Source: Aradus depressus (lineage: Eukaryota > Arthropoda > Insecta > Hemiptera > Aradidae). From it: 64,000 nucleotides of DNA. Shown here piece after piece: positions 44,795 through 55,829 of the stretch (position 1 is the first letter of the stretch; each line of letters opens with the position of its first letter). The notes under the pieces were generated by a model, which saw only the letters and a program-made list of their open reading frames with translations, was not told where the DNA came from and searched no databases. The DNA lies in assembly GCA_963662175.1 (NCBI GenBank), contig OY759223.1, forward strand, positions 21,863,460 to 21,927,459. The letters run 5' to 3'. The position numbers and the translations under genes were made by a program.

Positions 44795-45084
44795 GGTTAG
44801 GTTAGGTTAGGTTTTATGACTCGTGCCCGGGCTTTAACTACGAGGTCATATCACCTACTACCAGAGCGCTCTTTCGTCACTCTGGTGGACATGAGCCCGA
44901 CTCTACTGTGGGAGTCCTAAATTTTGCCTACCCTAAATTTTTATTCATCTAGGGTAGGGAGGGGTCTTTAACGAGTACCTGACATCGTACAGGCTCGGGA
45001 CCATCGCTTAACGTCCCATCCGAAGGACGGCGTGTTTAAGTTTATTTTACCTCCCAGATAAAATAAACTAAGGGCCTCGGTCGG
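44795..45084 (-). mobile_element. SINE-A, 5'-truncated, inserted in the 24-bp array
   Basis: Long CCTAA-type tail (GGTTAGGTTAGGTTAGG) and a complete body. It stops in CTCGGTCGG, so the box A/B head is missing. The flanking TACATTCATTATA (44782-44794, 45085-45097) looks like a 13-bp TSD, but the host array repeats that phrase anyway. Confidence 0.88.
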
Positions 45085-45329
45085 TACATTCATTATATCC
45101 GCAAGTATTAGTTTTTTTTTGTTAGCCTCCTCTGTAACCACCCCCTTCCCTTTGGTTGTATAATTGGGGAACTAATAAAGTGTATGAGATGGGGCCATAA
45201 TAGGACTTTCATATACCAACCACTTTTTTCAGATACGGGCAATACTGTGTATGAGAAAGTCAATGAAATGAAGAAAACCGCTGATGCCAACTCTGATAAA
45301 AAAAAAAAATAATAATGTTAAATAAAATT

Positions 45330-46150
45330 GATAATAATAATTAAAAATGAAATAATAATTGATTTAATAAATGTAATAATAAATATTACCACATTTCCTG
45401 TACAAATTAGAGCTGGTCTTCTACTAAATTTTGATTTTGACGGTAGTTTCCGAAGAGGGCCCTAAAAAAATATCGAAAATTCAAGACGTACAATTTTGAA
45501 GAAAGTGCACGTATTTAAAAAAAATTCAATTAACAAATTTTTTATTTGGATTTCTTTTAAATTTTCCAAAATGTTCAATCTAATCCAAAGGTAATAATTA
45601 TCTTACTGGGTTAACAGGGAAAATGAATAGTATAGAATAAGAGAACAAAAATTGGGTTTATTTACCTAAACCTACATTATCAATTGCATAACTAATGTTG
45701 GTAATAAAAAAATTGAAATTATTTTACAAAAATAAATCTTACAAACTAATTACTTAAAATTTTATTATTGGCCATTCTTTAAATCAATGTTATTTTGGGC
45801 ATATAAACATATAAATAAATAAATAAAAGTACATTTGGGCATCGATTTCACTGTTATTTCACTCCTACATGGTTCTACACCTTAAGCCTAAAAACATTTC
45901 TCTCATTAGACTGTCCACCGTCAAAACTCCGACTGTCTCTTGACCATAATATGCTCCATTTTTGTGCTCCATTAATTGTTTCACTTTTCGTTTTAAAACA
46001 CAATGCGACTAGTCCATCTTTGTATATTTATTTTCTAATTAAGTTACTTCACTCCTAACAGCGGTTTTTTTAAAAATAATAATACCTACATTTTATAATA
46101 TTTTAATAATCTTAATGTGTGTAGTAAATTGGTTTTTTACATCACACAAC
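45330..46150 (+). repeat. Interspersed unit R, copy 3
   Basis: The most complete copy, from ATTACCACATTTCCTGTACA to TTTTTACATCACACAAC. On the minus strand a possible small exon is visible: TTTTTTTAG/GGCCCTCTTCGGAA ... GGAAATGTG/GTAATATT. Confidence 0.75.
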
Positions 46151-47996
46151 ACATTACTTCCTACCTGTAACACCTGTATGAAATCTATTTGAGAGGGGTA
46201 AAGTGGTAAGGACAGTGATCCACATTGATTGTGGTGTTAAACTTAATTTCCCATGATTTACTCCAAACTTCAATTATGGTGAGCTGTTGACGTTGGTGTA
46301 GTGTGAGTAATGCGGTTGTGACCCTCCCTCACTGCGTGAAATGATGATGTCATCTACATATGTGTTAGGGTCTGTTAATGTGTTGTCATCAGGTTCATAC
46401 ACATTGTGCAAAATATAGAAATGAGAAAGAAAACAAAATAACATGAACAATTTAAAAATATATATATATTTAAAAAATATTACCTCATCAAATCCCACTT
46501 TTCCAAGTTTCACACGAATCTCTCCTTCCACAATAATCCTCTTGCCAAATCCTTAGCATCACAATCCACCAAGAAAGCTGAGGCGGCATTGGCCTCGCGA
46601 CCTTCTTTAATTTATATTTTATATTTTTTCAAATGTTATTATTTGTTATTTATTTATTTTTATTTATTTTTTGTTTTTGTTTTATTAATTTGTTCATTTT
46701 ATTTTTTTATTTATTTTTTTCACAGGCCATTTTTCCCCTCATGACTCTATCCTTTCGACGCCTCGCCTCCTGGTCTTCCTCCACTGCTGGGCAGTGTGGT
46801 GGGAGGGTCAGCGCTGGTCTCCCATGGTCTCCTCTCCACTAGTTGGAGAGTGGTATATGGCAGTGTGCGGGAGTCCTACTGGTGCTGTCCTCGTCCAGTT
46901 TCTAATATATTTTTATTTTTATTTATTTATTTATTTATTTTTTATTTTATGGTTTCTGTTTATTCATGTATCACCATTGATTTAGTACAGATTCTATTTA
47001 TTTATTTTTGTATATGTTGGCTATTATTTTGTGATTATTCATTTCTTTTTTGTTTCTTATTATGTTTTAAATATTTTGTATTACTTATAATTTTATCATA
47101 TCTTCTTATAGTCATCACTTCTGCTTATTGTTAATTTTTTTGTGTAGATTGTAGAAAAAAAATTAATTAATACTAATAAAATTAAAATAAAAAGGAGTTT
47201 ACGTTGTCCAATGTAACTAAGAAAGCCACTGACGCCAGCACATTATTTTCATAGACTCGGTAATGTCAGTATGAAATGAATCTGAGAAGGCAGAGAGACC
47301 TGTAAAAAGTTAATTTCAAGCTCATAGCTACAATAGTTTTTGCGGTAGAGAGCTCACAACTTTCCAATACATACACACACAAACATTCACAGACAGACAT
47401 CATCGCGAAAATGGTCAGAACGTAATCAGGAGACCTTGAAACGTGAAAATCCATTGAAAACGTGATCTCGAATTTTCGCACAATTAAAATACCCCCTTCT
47501 ATAGTGTATAAAAAAGTAAAAAGTGAAATAGACAAGTTGACAGGGAGTGTATGATGTGAAGACAAAACGATGAAGTTGTTTCAGTGTTGAAGTGAAGTAA
47601 AGTTTGTCAGCTGTAAGTGAAGTTTGTTTGACGCAAGTATAGAGGGGTCAATCCCAGTCAAATCAATCAAAGTCTGACCCTTGTCCTTCATGATTTTCTG
47701 TGAATATTGTCACATACTGCCTTACTTCTGAGTCTACTCGCTATTTAAAAATTAATGATAAATAATAAATAATAAACTATATCATTCAAAGAACAAACTG
47801 CAGAGAAATATTTAAAAAACTTTATATTTGAAATATTAATTGTTATTAGGAAAAACAAACATATTTTCCCTCTTAACAATACTATTGTTTTAATAACCAT
47901 TAATGTTTCAAAAATTAACAGGGCAGGCAAAGGCAGGATTTGAAGTTCTGTAAATATTTTCTCCAACTTTTTTTTTTTTTTTATTTTGTTTAGATA
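46151..47996. other. Unassigned sequence
   Basis: The minus-strand stretch 46486-46531 reads GEIRVKLGKVGFDE then a GTAATA donor-like site, with weak similarity to 20500-20570. 46740-46890 is less AT-rich, with frames but no recognised domain. 46900-47130 is T-rich. No gene was established. Confidence 0.35.
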
Positions 47997-48285
47997 TAGT
48001 TAGTTATTATGACTCATACCCGTGCTTTTAGCTATGAGGTCATATCACCTACTATCAGAACGCTCTTTCGTCGCTCTGGTGGACATGAGCATGACTATAC
48101 TCTGGGAGTTCTAAATGTTGCCTACTACCCAGGTTTATTCTAGGAGTCTTTAATGAGAACATGACATCGCTCAGGCTCGAGACCATTTATTAAAGTCTCA
48201 TCCAAAGGACGGCGTGCTTAAATTTTTTTCATCTCCCAGATAGAATAAGGATAGGATAGTACGCTACCTCTGAACTGCCGATGCC
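47997..48285 (-). mobile_element. SINE-A, old, TAAC-tailed
   Basis: The AGTTAGTTATTATGACTC tail, 'GAGGTCATATCACCTACTA' and 'GGACGGCGTGCTTAA' blocks are clear. The head is degraded to CTACCTCTGAACTGCCGATG. Confidence 0.78.
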
Positions 48286-48289
48286 CTGT

Positions 48290-49400
48290 GATTAGACCCG
48301 ATTACCCGGCACTCAACCCTTCAGGATGTTGAGGAAACTGTTAACAATGGTGTGGAGGCGCCAGTAGTTGCTTAAGATAGCTGGGATGCGCGATCCATGA
48401 CACCTAGCCGAAACCCTTACCACCATGGATCCCATGAAAAAGAACACGATAACTATTTCGATCTAATTCTAGCATTGGATCCTGCCAAAATCTGGCATAC
48501 CCAGCAACCACCGCCACTATGAAACTGCTTGGAAAGCAACCACCTTCCGTAGTACCATTCTAACCAAGACTGCAAGCAGTCCTCCTTGAGATCATCCGAA
48601 ATGGTTGCTGACCCGAGATAAATCCCTATGGTTCTCCATGAACAGGTTTAGCTAGGTAGCTCTTATTTGAGGATATCAATAATGTAGAGATTTAACAGGG
48701 CGCTGAGTCCTGACATCGGCCTCCATCCAACGCAAGGAACTCTTCTTTGTACTCCCAGCTGTCCTTCCTATATCCTCCTCAGTACTCCGAGTAGTCCCAG
48801 TTATAGCCGCCTCTCTTAACAAGTTACTGAGTCTTGGGATACGACCGCCATCAAGTCGCACTTCCTCCTGAGGTTGTCCTCCAGTCAATCCTAGCAGCTC
48901 TTTTTTGTACTCCCAGCTGTCATTACAATATCCTCCTCTGAACTCTGGCTCCACCCCCTAGAGAGATCCCAGTTATACCGCCTCTCTTGGTTTAACAAGA
49001 TACTGAGTCTTGAGGTACCCCCGCCCTCAGGACGCACATCCTCCTGACATCGGCCTCCATCCAACGCAAGAATCTCTTCTTCGTACTCCCAGCTGTCCTT
49101 CCTATAACCTCCTCAGTACTCTGAGTGGTCCCAGTCATAGCAGCCTCTCTTGGTTTAACAAGGTACTGAGTCTTGGGGCACCCCCGCCATCAAGTTTCAC
49201 ATCCCCCTGACTTACGCCTCCAGCCAACCCTAACAGCTCTTTTTTGTACCCCCAGTCCTTCCAATATCTTTCTCGGTCTATCTCCATTCTCTGTAGAAGT
49301 CCCAGTCATCGCACCCTCCCTTAGTTTACGATGGTCATTAGATCCGGGCTGTTTTACAGCTCCTTCAGCTCTTGGACAATTTACGCCCCTCTCAAATAGG
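48290..49400. repeat. Less AT-rich block with four degenerate ~165-bp tandem units
   Basis: Units begin near 48711, 48869, 49044 and 49208 (GACATCGGCCTCCATCCAAC or variants) and share TTTGTACTCCCAGCTGTC, 'CTGAGT(A/G)GTCCCAGT' and 'ACTGAGTCTTGGGG'. Open frames run across them on both strands without stable phase. It could be a minisatellite or a decayed repetitive exon. The upstream 48290-48700 part is not repetitive and is unrecognised. Confidence 0.65.
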
Positions 49401-49760
49401 GTCATATATCTTTCCCAACAGCTTAATAATTAGGAGGAGACTGATGTGGTAGGATTAGGAGCAGACTTGCAGAGTGTCTCTATAGGTGGAAGCTTCAGGA
49501 TGAGATGAGAATATGAACTGAAGAAGTGAAAATATAAATCTCTTTCTACTTCCCGAGCGACACGTATTGGGGAAAATATGTAATCAGGAACTGTAGTTTT
49601 CACAGGAATTTCATGTTTTCCCACCCCTGGATTCCATAAAATACCAAATATGTACTACCCAACGCATACTAATCAACTAAGTTTTCACACTCCCCCTGAA
49701 ACAAATTTATCGATATGGTTGAAAATCAATCTTACATCAGGATTTCTGAATCATTATACT

Positions 49761-50601
49761 AAAGGGTCTAGCCGGATAAGAGTACGAAAACTGCCCCAAC
49801 GATTTTCGAATGGGCAATTGACCGACAGCTTGCACATATAAAAAGAAAATTTTCCTGGACATTTCAGCTCCCAACTCCCATTATTCGATGAGAAAAAAAA
49901 AAGGCAATTTTCATTTTTTTTTTCCTTTGCGGTTATTGCGAGTATGAAACTGTCGATTTTTTTTTTATTTCTTATGCTTCAAATACACCTATATAGTATT
50001 TTTTTATTATCTTCCGATTTTAGAAAAATGTTATTTTTGAGTGACACTCACCAAATTTTCATAGAATACGTACGTGTTTTTTTATATCAAAATATACTCT
50101 AATTTTTCAATTTTTTTTGTGTGGTGCAACAATGTTAAAAAAAATAAAAAATCACTTATTTTGGTTATTTCCGTTTATATTTTTTATATGATATTATGAA
50201 TATTTATTAAAATAATGTCGTAAATATACATCGTTTTTATTTTTGCAAAATTCAATAAATATATAGCTATTAGTACTATTTATTTCCATTTAATTTTATG
50301 AATAATTTTTTTTAATTAGATTTTTATACAACTTTTTGCCGTGTCGGAAATCGAATATTTCTAAAACCGATGAAAAATGGAATTTAAATCGGAAGATAAT
50401 AAAAAAATACTAGGTATATAGGTGTATTTGAAGCATAAGAACTTCAAAAAAAATCTACAGTTTCATACTCGCAATAACCGCAAAGAAAAAAAAATGAAAA
50501 TTGAATTTTTTTTTCCTCATATTATGTACAAACTGTTGGTCAATTTCCCATTCGAAAATCGTTGAGGGCAGTTTTCGTACTCTTATCCGGCTAGACCCTT
50601 T
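49761..50601. mobile_element. Long foldback element, ~840 bp
   Basis: The end AAAGGGTCTAGCCGGATAAG is mirrored at the right (CTTATCCGGCTAGACCCTTT). Arms of ~260 bp (about 49761-50035 and 50340-50601) match with substitutions and small gaps, including GCGGTTATTGCGAGTATGAA. The ~300-bp centre is AT-rich and non-coding. No clear target duplication, so the superfamily is unknown. Confidence 0.75.
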
Positions 50602-50609
50602 GCTCGACA

Positions 50610-50815
50610 GATAAGAAGGCTTCTGAGCTCAAGAACGTGGGTTCAAAACCCGACCGTGGCCCTTAGTTTATTTTATCTGGCAGGTAAAATAAACTTAAGC
50701 ACGCACGGATGGGACGTTAAGCGATGGTCCCGAGCCTTTACGATGTCAGGTACTCGTTAAAGACCCCTGCCCTAGGTGAATAAAAATTTAGGATAGGCAA
50801 AATTTAGGATGATTG
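50610..50815 (+). mobile_element. SINE-A, truncated at both ends
   Basis: Starts within CTTCTGAGCTCAAG (box A missing), has box B GGTTCAAAACC, and the body stops at GGCAAAATTTAGGA. Confidence 0.8.
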
Positions 50816-51879
50816 TATGACACGTACATATACTATATGTTCGTCCTTTTCAGTTTTTGAACAATTTGAAAAATGTAAAACTTAAAAGATTTGGAGAATT
50901 TAAAAAATTTGAATTTTCGAAAAATTTATAAAATTTGAAACCTCAAAGAAAATAATTGTTTTTTATATTCAAACTTTTTTTTTTATTTTGTTTATTTGGT
51001 AAATATACCTAATCGGTTTTTGCGTTTTTGAGAAATGGCGATTTTCTTAAAAACGTTTATTTTGTCGTCTTTTTGCACCAAGAAAGCGTCCAATTGTATG
51101 TTTAATCAGTTTTATCTTTTTTTTGTCATCCACTAGTGTAAAACTACCTAACAAAAATATAAAAACTAATTTTCAACGTGAGTGTTCGTTTATTTTTACG
51201 ATTATAATTTATTGCTGTTGATACTAGCTAGATAAACAACAATTAGAATTTTATTTTTTGTGATAATAATATAGGATCAAAAAATTTGAAAGTATTTTTT
51301 TCTGTCTTCTGAGTGATGGCAGAATCGCTCAAAAAAAGTTCAGCTCATTTGAATGACCAAAGGGAAATTTTCGGCCGAATATAAAAAGAATGACCCAGAG
51401 GGTAAGATTGGAAACATAGAAAGGAGCATCGACAATTGTTGTTAAGACTTTGGACTGGATACGCTTGATGTTAGATGGGTTATGGTTACCTCTGTTACCT
51501 CTGATAACCTCATATGGAGGGTATTCTAATGACGAGGTTAGGCTGTTTACCTCCAACCCAGGCGGGATTTCATTACTCCCACCAGACTCCCTGTCTTCAG
51601 ACTCCTAATTCCATTTTCGAAAGCCCAATTTCATTTACTCTGTCGACAATAAAACCAACCCTTCTGATGTCCTCTTAGCCCTGAGCACCCCCTCCAAGGA
51701 GTGTAAACATCTTTTCTCTCCCTTCCTTTCCAACATTAAGAGATTGCAATCTAATGATGACATTTTACCTGATGTCGTTTCAAAGGTACTCAATGTATAC
51801 GAGAATGTCCTCATGGCGTAGTGGCTTAAATGGCTACTTCATGTTGTGAAAGTTCATGGATGGAATTTTTCCAGGAAAA
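50816..51879. other. Unassigned sequence
   Basis: 51400-51475 resembles 29665-29740. 51540-51790 is less AT-rich, with no recognised domain. Confidence 0.4.
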
Positions 51880-52380
51880 AAAAAAAAAGGGCGTCGGTGA
51901 ATCACCAGCAAAGTACTTCCCCAGAAGAAATTAATCAATTAACTTTTCGCTACCCCTCCAAAACCAGTCGACTGTTTGCGTTAATATTCAACAGTTGACT
52001 TACTTAAGGGCTCCTAAATTCTCATACTAAATTTTGTGTCTATACATTCATTACATGGAGTGTTATCGTGTTCACAGACACACACACAAACAGAATTTTA
52101 AGTCGAAAAACATGAAATTCCATCAAAAACTCAACATCGAATTTTTGACCGAACCCCTATATTCCCTATACTTAGTACTACTTACTTATATAACGAAAAA
52201 AAGTTATCGATCGCAGCACGAAATAATCAACTTAGTTTCGCTCTCCCTCTCCAATCGAGCGTTTTGGCAAAAAATCAATTTTCGCCTAATAAGCTCTCTC
52301 TTACCTTCCGGCGATTTGGCTGAAAATCAATGATTTATCGGTCTTTATGGGGTTCTAGATGTAGATATAAAATTTCTTGT
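51880..52380. repeat. Repeat family C
   Basis: GTCGGTGAATCACCAGCAAA, 'GTACTTCCCCAGAAGAAATT', 'TCGACTGTTTGCGTTAATAT' and 'GATTTGGCTGAAAATCAATG' appear in the usual order. The open frame 52034-52333 lies within it and is not a gene. Confidence 0.65.
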
Positions 52381-52381
52381 C

Positions 52382-52683
52382 GAGTTAGTTATTATGAGTC
52401 ATATCTGGGCTTTTAACTACAACGTCATATTCCCTATTACCAGAGCGCTCTTTCGTCTGGTGGACATGAGCACGACTCTGCTCTGAGAGTCCTAAATTTT
52501 GCCTACCCTAAATTTTTATTCATCTAGGTTAGGGGTCTTTAAAGAGTACCTGACATCGTACAGGCTCGGAACCATCGCTTAACGTCCCATCCGAAGGACG
52601 GCATGCTCAAGGTTTTTCCACCTCCCAGATAAAATACCTAAGGGCTTCGGTCGTGTTTCGTAACCGCAATCTTTAGTTCAATA
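52382..52683 (-). mobile_element. SINE-A, TAAC-tailed
   Basis: The GAGTTAGTTATTATGAGTC tail and body are clear. The head is truncated near the box B region (GTGTTTCGTAACC). Confidence 0.82.
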
Positions 52684-52895
52684 TTATAATATTAAACTAC
52701 ATATAATATTAAACAACAACAATAACCTGCAGTTTTTAGATACTCTGATAAAAAAGGCTCTCAAATGTATGAGACAAGAGCGCTGACTTGTGGAGAAACT
52801 AGTAGGTTCTCTAGGTCAGATTCCCGCAGGTCTGTCTGAACCTTCTCTACAAACCTCGCGCCCAAAAGGTAGTCAAGCTATTTTACTTTTATTTG

Positions 52896-53205
52896 ATTAT
52901 TGTGACTCATGCCCGGGCTTTAACTTCGAGGTCATATCGCCTTCTACCAGAGCTCTCTTACATCGTTGTGATGTACATGAGCCCGACTCTACTATGAGAG
53001 TCTTAGTTTTATTCACCTAGGTTAGGGGTCTTTACGAGTACCTACCGAACATCGTGCAATCTCGGGACCATTGCATTAATGTCCCATCCGAAGGATAACG
53101 TCCTCAAGGTATTTTTTACCTTCTAGATAAAAAACCTAAGGGGCTCGGCTGGGTTTTGAACCCGCGATCTTGAGTTCAATAGGCTAACGTTCTACTTCTG
53201 GAATT
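52896..53205 (-). mobile_element. SINE-A, divergent subfamily
   Basis: Carries diagnostic differences shared only with 60777-61063: TTGTGATGTACATGAG for TCTGGTGGACATGAG, and 'GAAGGATAACGTCCTCAAGGTA'. Box B is GGTTTTGAACCC-type. Homology between the two loci extends past the SINE to about 53335. Confidence 0.8.
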
Positions 53206-53335
53206 GGATATATTTTTTGAATGCATCTATTTTTTTAATTAAGTGTTTTTGACATCCACGATTTCCATTAGTTTCATATAAGTAAAAAAACATTAGTACT
53301 GGCGTTTGAATGCTTAAATAAATACATGTTACTAT
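53206..53335. repeat. Extended homology next to the divergent SINE
   Basis: AGTGTTTTTGACATC, 'CATATAAGTAAAAAAACATTAGT' and 'TGCTTAAATAAATACAT' align with 61083-61168 in the same order, so the duplicated unit is longer than the SINE. Confidence 0.65.
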
Positions 53336-53373
53336 TACTAGAATAAAAATTACTAACCTGGCAACCTGCTAAT

Positions 53374-53436
53374 TAGTTAGTTATTATGACTCATGCCCGG
53401 GCTTTAACTACGAGGTCATAGCGCTATCAGACCACT
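53374..53436 (-). mobile_element. SINE-A 3' fragment
   Basis: TTAGTTATTATGACTCATGC plus GGGCTTTAACTACGAGGTCA, then lost. Confidence 0.8.
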
Positions 53437-53439
53437 CTT

Positions 53440-54289
53440 ACTGGTTTATTTCGTTCTAGTAAATATCTCAATTGTTTATAAATGCGATCATTTTTCCTCA
53501 TAAATCCAGAAATATTATATTATTATTAATGTATTTCTGGCTTATTTTGACAAAAATTAATTTCCTAATTAGAAAATACTAATTCCATATTTTCTAAGGG
53601 GCTCCTTGCCCTGTTAGCTTTGACGCTTCACCAAAGATTCGACTTATATTACAGAAGTGTAAATAGTTATTTATTTAGGATATATTCCCTAATATATATA
53701 TAGTAAGTCCAGGTGATAAATATGGATTTAATACATACTGGAACCTGGAGTGCCGATACATAAATTTCCCAAAAGATACTTATAGACGACCACGCCATCC
53801 ATATCTGATGAAATATCTGTCCCCTAGGTGGGTACATTTGTCATTTATTTGGCCTGATACTAACACCTAGTTAGAGGCCAAAGTTGGCTATCAGCCGGGG
53901 CCATTTTTAAGAAAGAAAAAAAAAAAAAAAAAAAAAAATCAAACCGATCTCTGGAGGAGGATATTTCAAGTTTACATAATTTAGTGCTTTGAATCCTAAG
54001 AACTAAAGTAACGACCACTGGAATTGAAATCAGACCAAAGTTAGTAAGGGAGTACGTAAATCATACCTTCAGATAGTAAAAGAAAGTTACGAGTACTGCT
54101 TCTCAGTTCATTGACAGGTAAGCCCTTCATGGGCCAGAGTCACTACCAGGAACATCCAGGGAGTCATGATGAACCTGGATAAAGGAGTAGACTAGAGAAC
54201 TTTTGGAGAAGTCATGGAGAAAAATAACCAGATGCAGTTCAATATTTCCTGGGTGAGGTTTCCAAGTTGTTAATAATAATAATCATAAT
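53440..54289. other. Unassigned sequence
   Basis: No recognised element. A ~25-base A run lies at 53914-53938. Confidence 0.4.
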
Positions 54290-54350
54290 AATAATATTTA
54301 TTTCAGTTAAACCATAACATGGTAATAGGATACGTCATAAGAATGTTTAC
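54290..54350 (-). mobile_element. LINE-type 3' end with ATT tail
   Basis: The (AAT)n run then ATTTATTTCAGTTAAACCAT and 'TACGTCATAAGAATGTTTAC' is the reverse complement of the end seen at 44185-44250. Confidence 0.55.
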
Positions 54351-54639
54351 ATTAAGATGGCTTATAATTTAGGTACTTAAACAGATATTAACTCTTACAG
54401 TCTAACACACATGGATTAGAATTAACAATACTTACTAAAAAGTAAAAATAAATTAATAAATAAATACTTGAAAATATGAGTAGAAAAATAATAATATTAT
54501 ACAGTAGATTAAGTATAAAATAAATACAGTAGATAATTTTTTTATTTAATTAAAATTAAGATAATAATTTTTGATAACTGTTTGTAATGTCTTTTTCACG
54601 ACGACATTTCGGGACATTCTTGCATATATATTATAAAAT

Positions 54640-54850
54640 ATATAAAGTCAAAACATTGTATAACGACGTCCGGTATAACGATGTACCGTCTATAACGACG
54701 AAATCTCGAGAAAAAGTTTGATTCGCCACTACAAGTTACAGGTAATATATCCCTTATTACGACAGTGGATATAACGACGACATCAGCTCGTTAGAGCTCA
54801 ACTCGGAGAACTAAAAGTCTCATATAACGACGGACAGAATGTAAACAAAA
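54640..54850. mobile_element. pogo/Tigger-like terminal fragment
   Basis: Repeated TATAACGACG phrases (54660, 54690, 54770, 54826) and 'CATTGTATAACGACGTCCGG' resemble Tigger-type ends. The exact boundaries are not visible. Confidence 0.4.
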
Positions 54851-55004
54851 CATCAAGTTAGAGATTATTTGGATATATAATAATTATATCCAAACTAACA
54901 ATTATTGTTTCGAGACCTATGAATTTAGTTCATAGAATCATAAAAGACGTGGTGGAGTTTTTGTAACTTAATTTTTTATTACCCTCAGTTGTTTGTGTTT
55001 TCTA

Positions 55005-55105
55005 AAAAATAATAAAAATTAAAATGAATTAATAAAAATAATAAATAATAATATTATCACATTTCCTGTAGAAATTGTTTGCTGGTCTTCTAGTGGTGCT
55101 ATAAC
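55005..55105 (+). repeat. Interspersed unit R, 5' fragment
   Basis: AATAATATTATCACATTTCCTGTAGAAATTG and GCTGGTCTTCTA match the first ~60 bases of the unit R copies. Confidence 0.6.
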
Positions 55106-55138
55106 TGCTCAAGTAATGTATATATCGACAAATAATTT

Positions 55139-55606
55139 TATGAGATGTGTTCAAAAAATAACGGGAATTTTCGGTTTTTGAAAAGAATTTTATTTATTCG
55201 CCTACATAAATGTTATCCCCTTCAAAATAGTCCTCATTAGATATTATACACTTATGCCAGCGCTTCTTCCAATCCCTGAAACACTTCTGGAACTCAATCT
55301 TTGGGATAGCATTTAGCTCTCTCAGCGATGCGCTTTTTATCTCATCAATGCTTGTGAAACGACGGCCCTTTAAGGTTCTCTTTATTGTTGGGAACAGAAA
55401 AAAGTCACATGGAGCCATGTCTGGCGAATATGGAGGCATTTTTCGATTTCTTGTATTACTCGTAAACCCTAGTTTTACTCATAGTAGACTCACCAAAAGC
55501 AATATTTAACATTTCTAATACTTTGCTGCACTTTGTTCCATTCTTATAGCAAAATTGCCGATCGCACCAAAACACATGTAACCTCTTTGACAGCTGACAG
55601 CAGACT
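55139..55606 (-). mobile_element. mariner element with large internal deletion
   Basis: Minus-strand 55439-55194 encodes the C-terminal part of a mariner transposase: PPYSPDMAPCDFFLFP (holding the third catalytic Asp), KGRRFTSIDEIK, FQKCFRDWKKRWHKCI and DYFEGDNIYVGE, then stop. Directly upstream, 55445-55540 reads MEQSAAK and NIAFGESTMSKTRVYE, the N-terminal helix-turn-helix part, with stops. About 150-200 codons, including the first two catalytic Asp residues, are missing at the join (about 55440). The 3' inverted repeat TGTGTTCAAAAAATAACGGG is at 55143. A SINE-B interrupts the 5' side. Confidence 0.85.
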
Positions 55607-55789
55607 TTTTTTTTTTGTTTGGATTGGCCTCGGCAGATACCACACTAGCCATCAATGTGTTATTTTAGTTATATTTACGACATCCATGGCCCCGGGAGGG
55701 AGTTCTATTCTACGAAATAAAACTCACTCCCGGACGGGATTCGAACCAAAGCCCTACGCTCTAGCCCGCACAGCCACCATGGCTCCCTA
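55607..55789 (-). mobile_element. SINE-B, with deletion
   Basis: Matches 18987-19184 (GGGAGCCATGGTGGCTGTGC, CGGGAGTGAG, GGCCATGGATGTCGTAAATA; A tail as T run at 55605-55615). The 'GCAAACCATGG..' segment near box B is deleted. The 10-bp TSD ACAGCAGACT lies at 55597-55606 and 55790-55799. Confidence 0.85.
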
Positions 55790-55829
55790 ACAGCAGACTA
55801 AACATCCGGTTTGGCTAACAACATATAGA

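Noticed and set aside
44795..44812. Interstitial telomere (TTAGG repeats)
   Set aside because: The three to four pentamers are the SINE tail, recurring at the same place in several copies, not an independent telomere tract.
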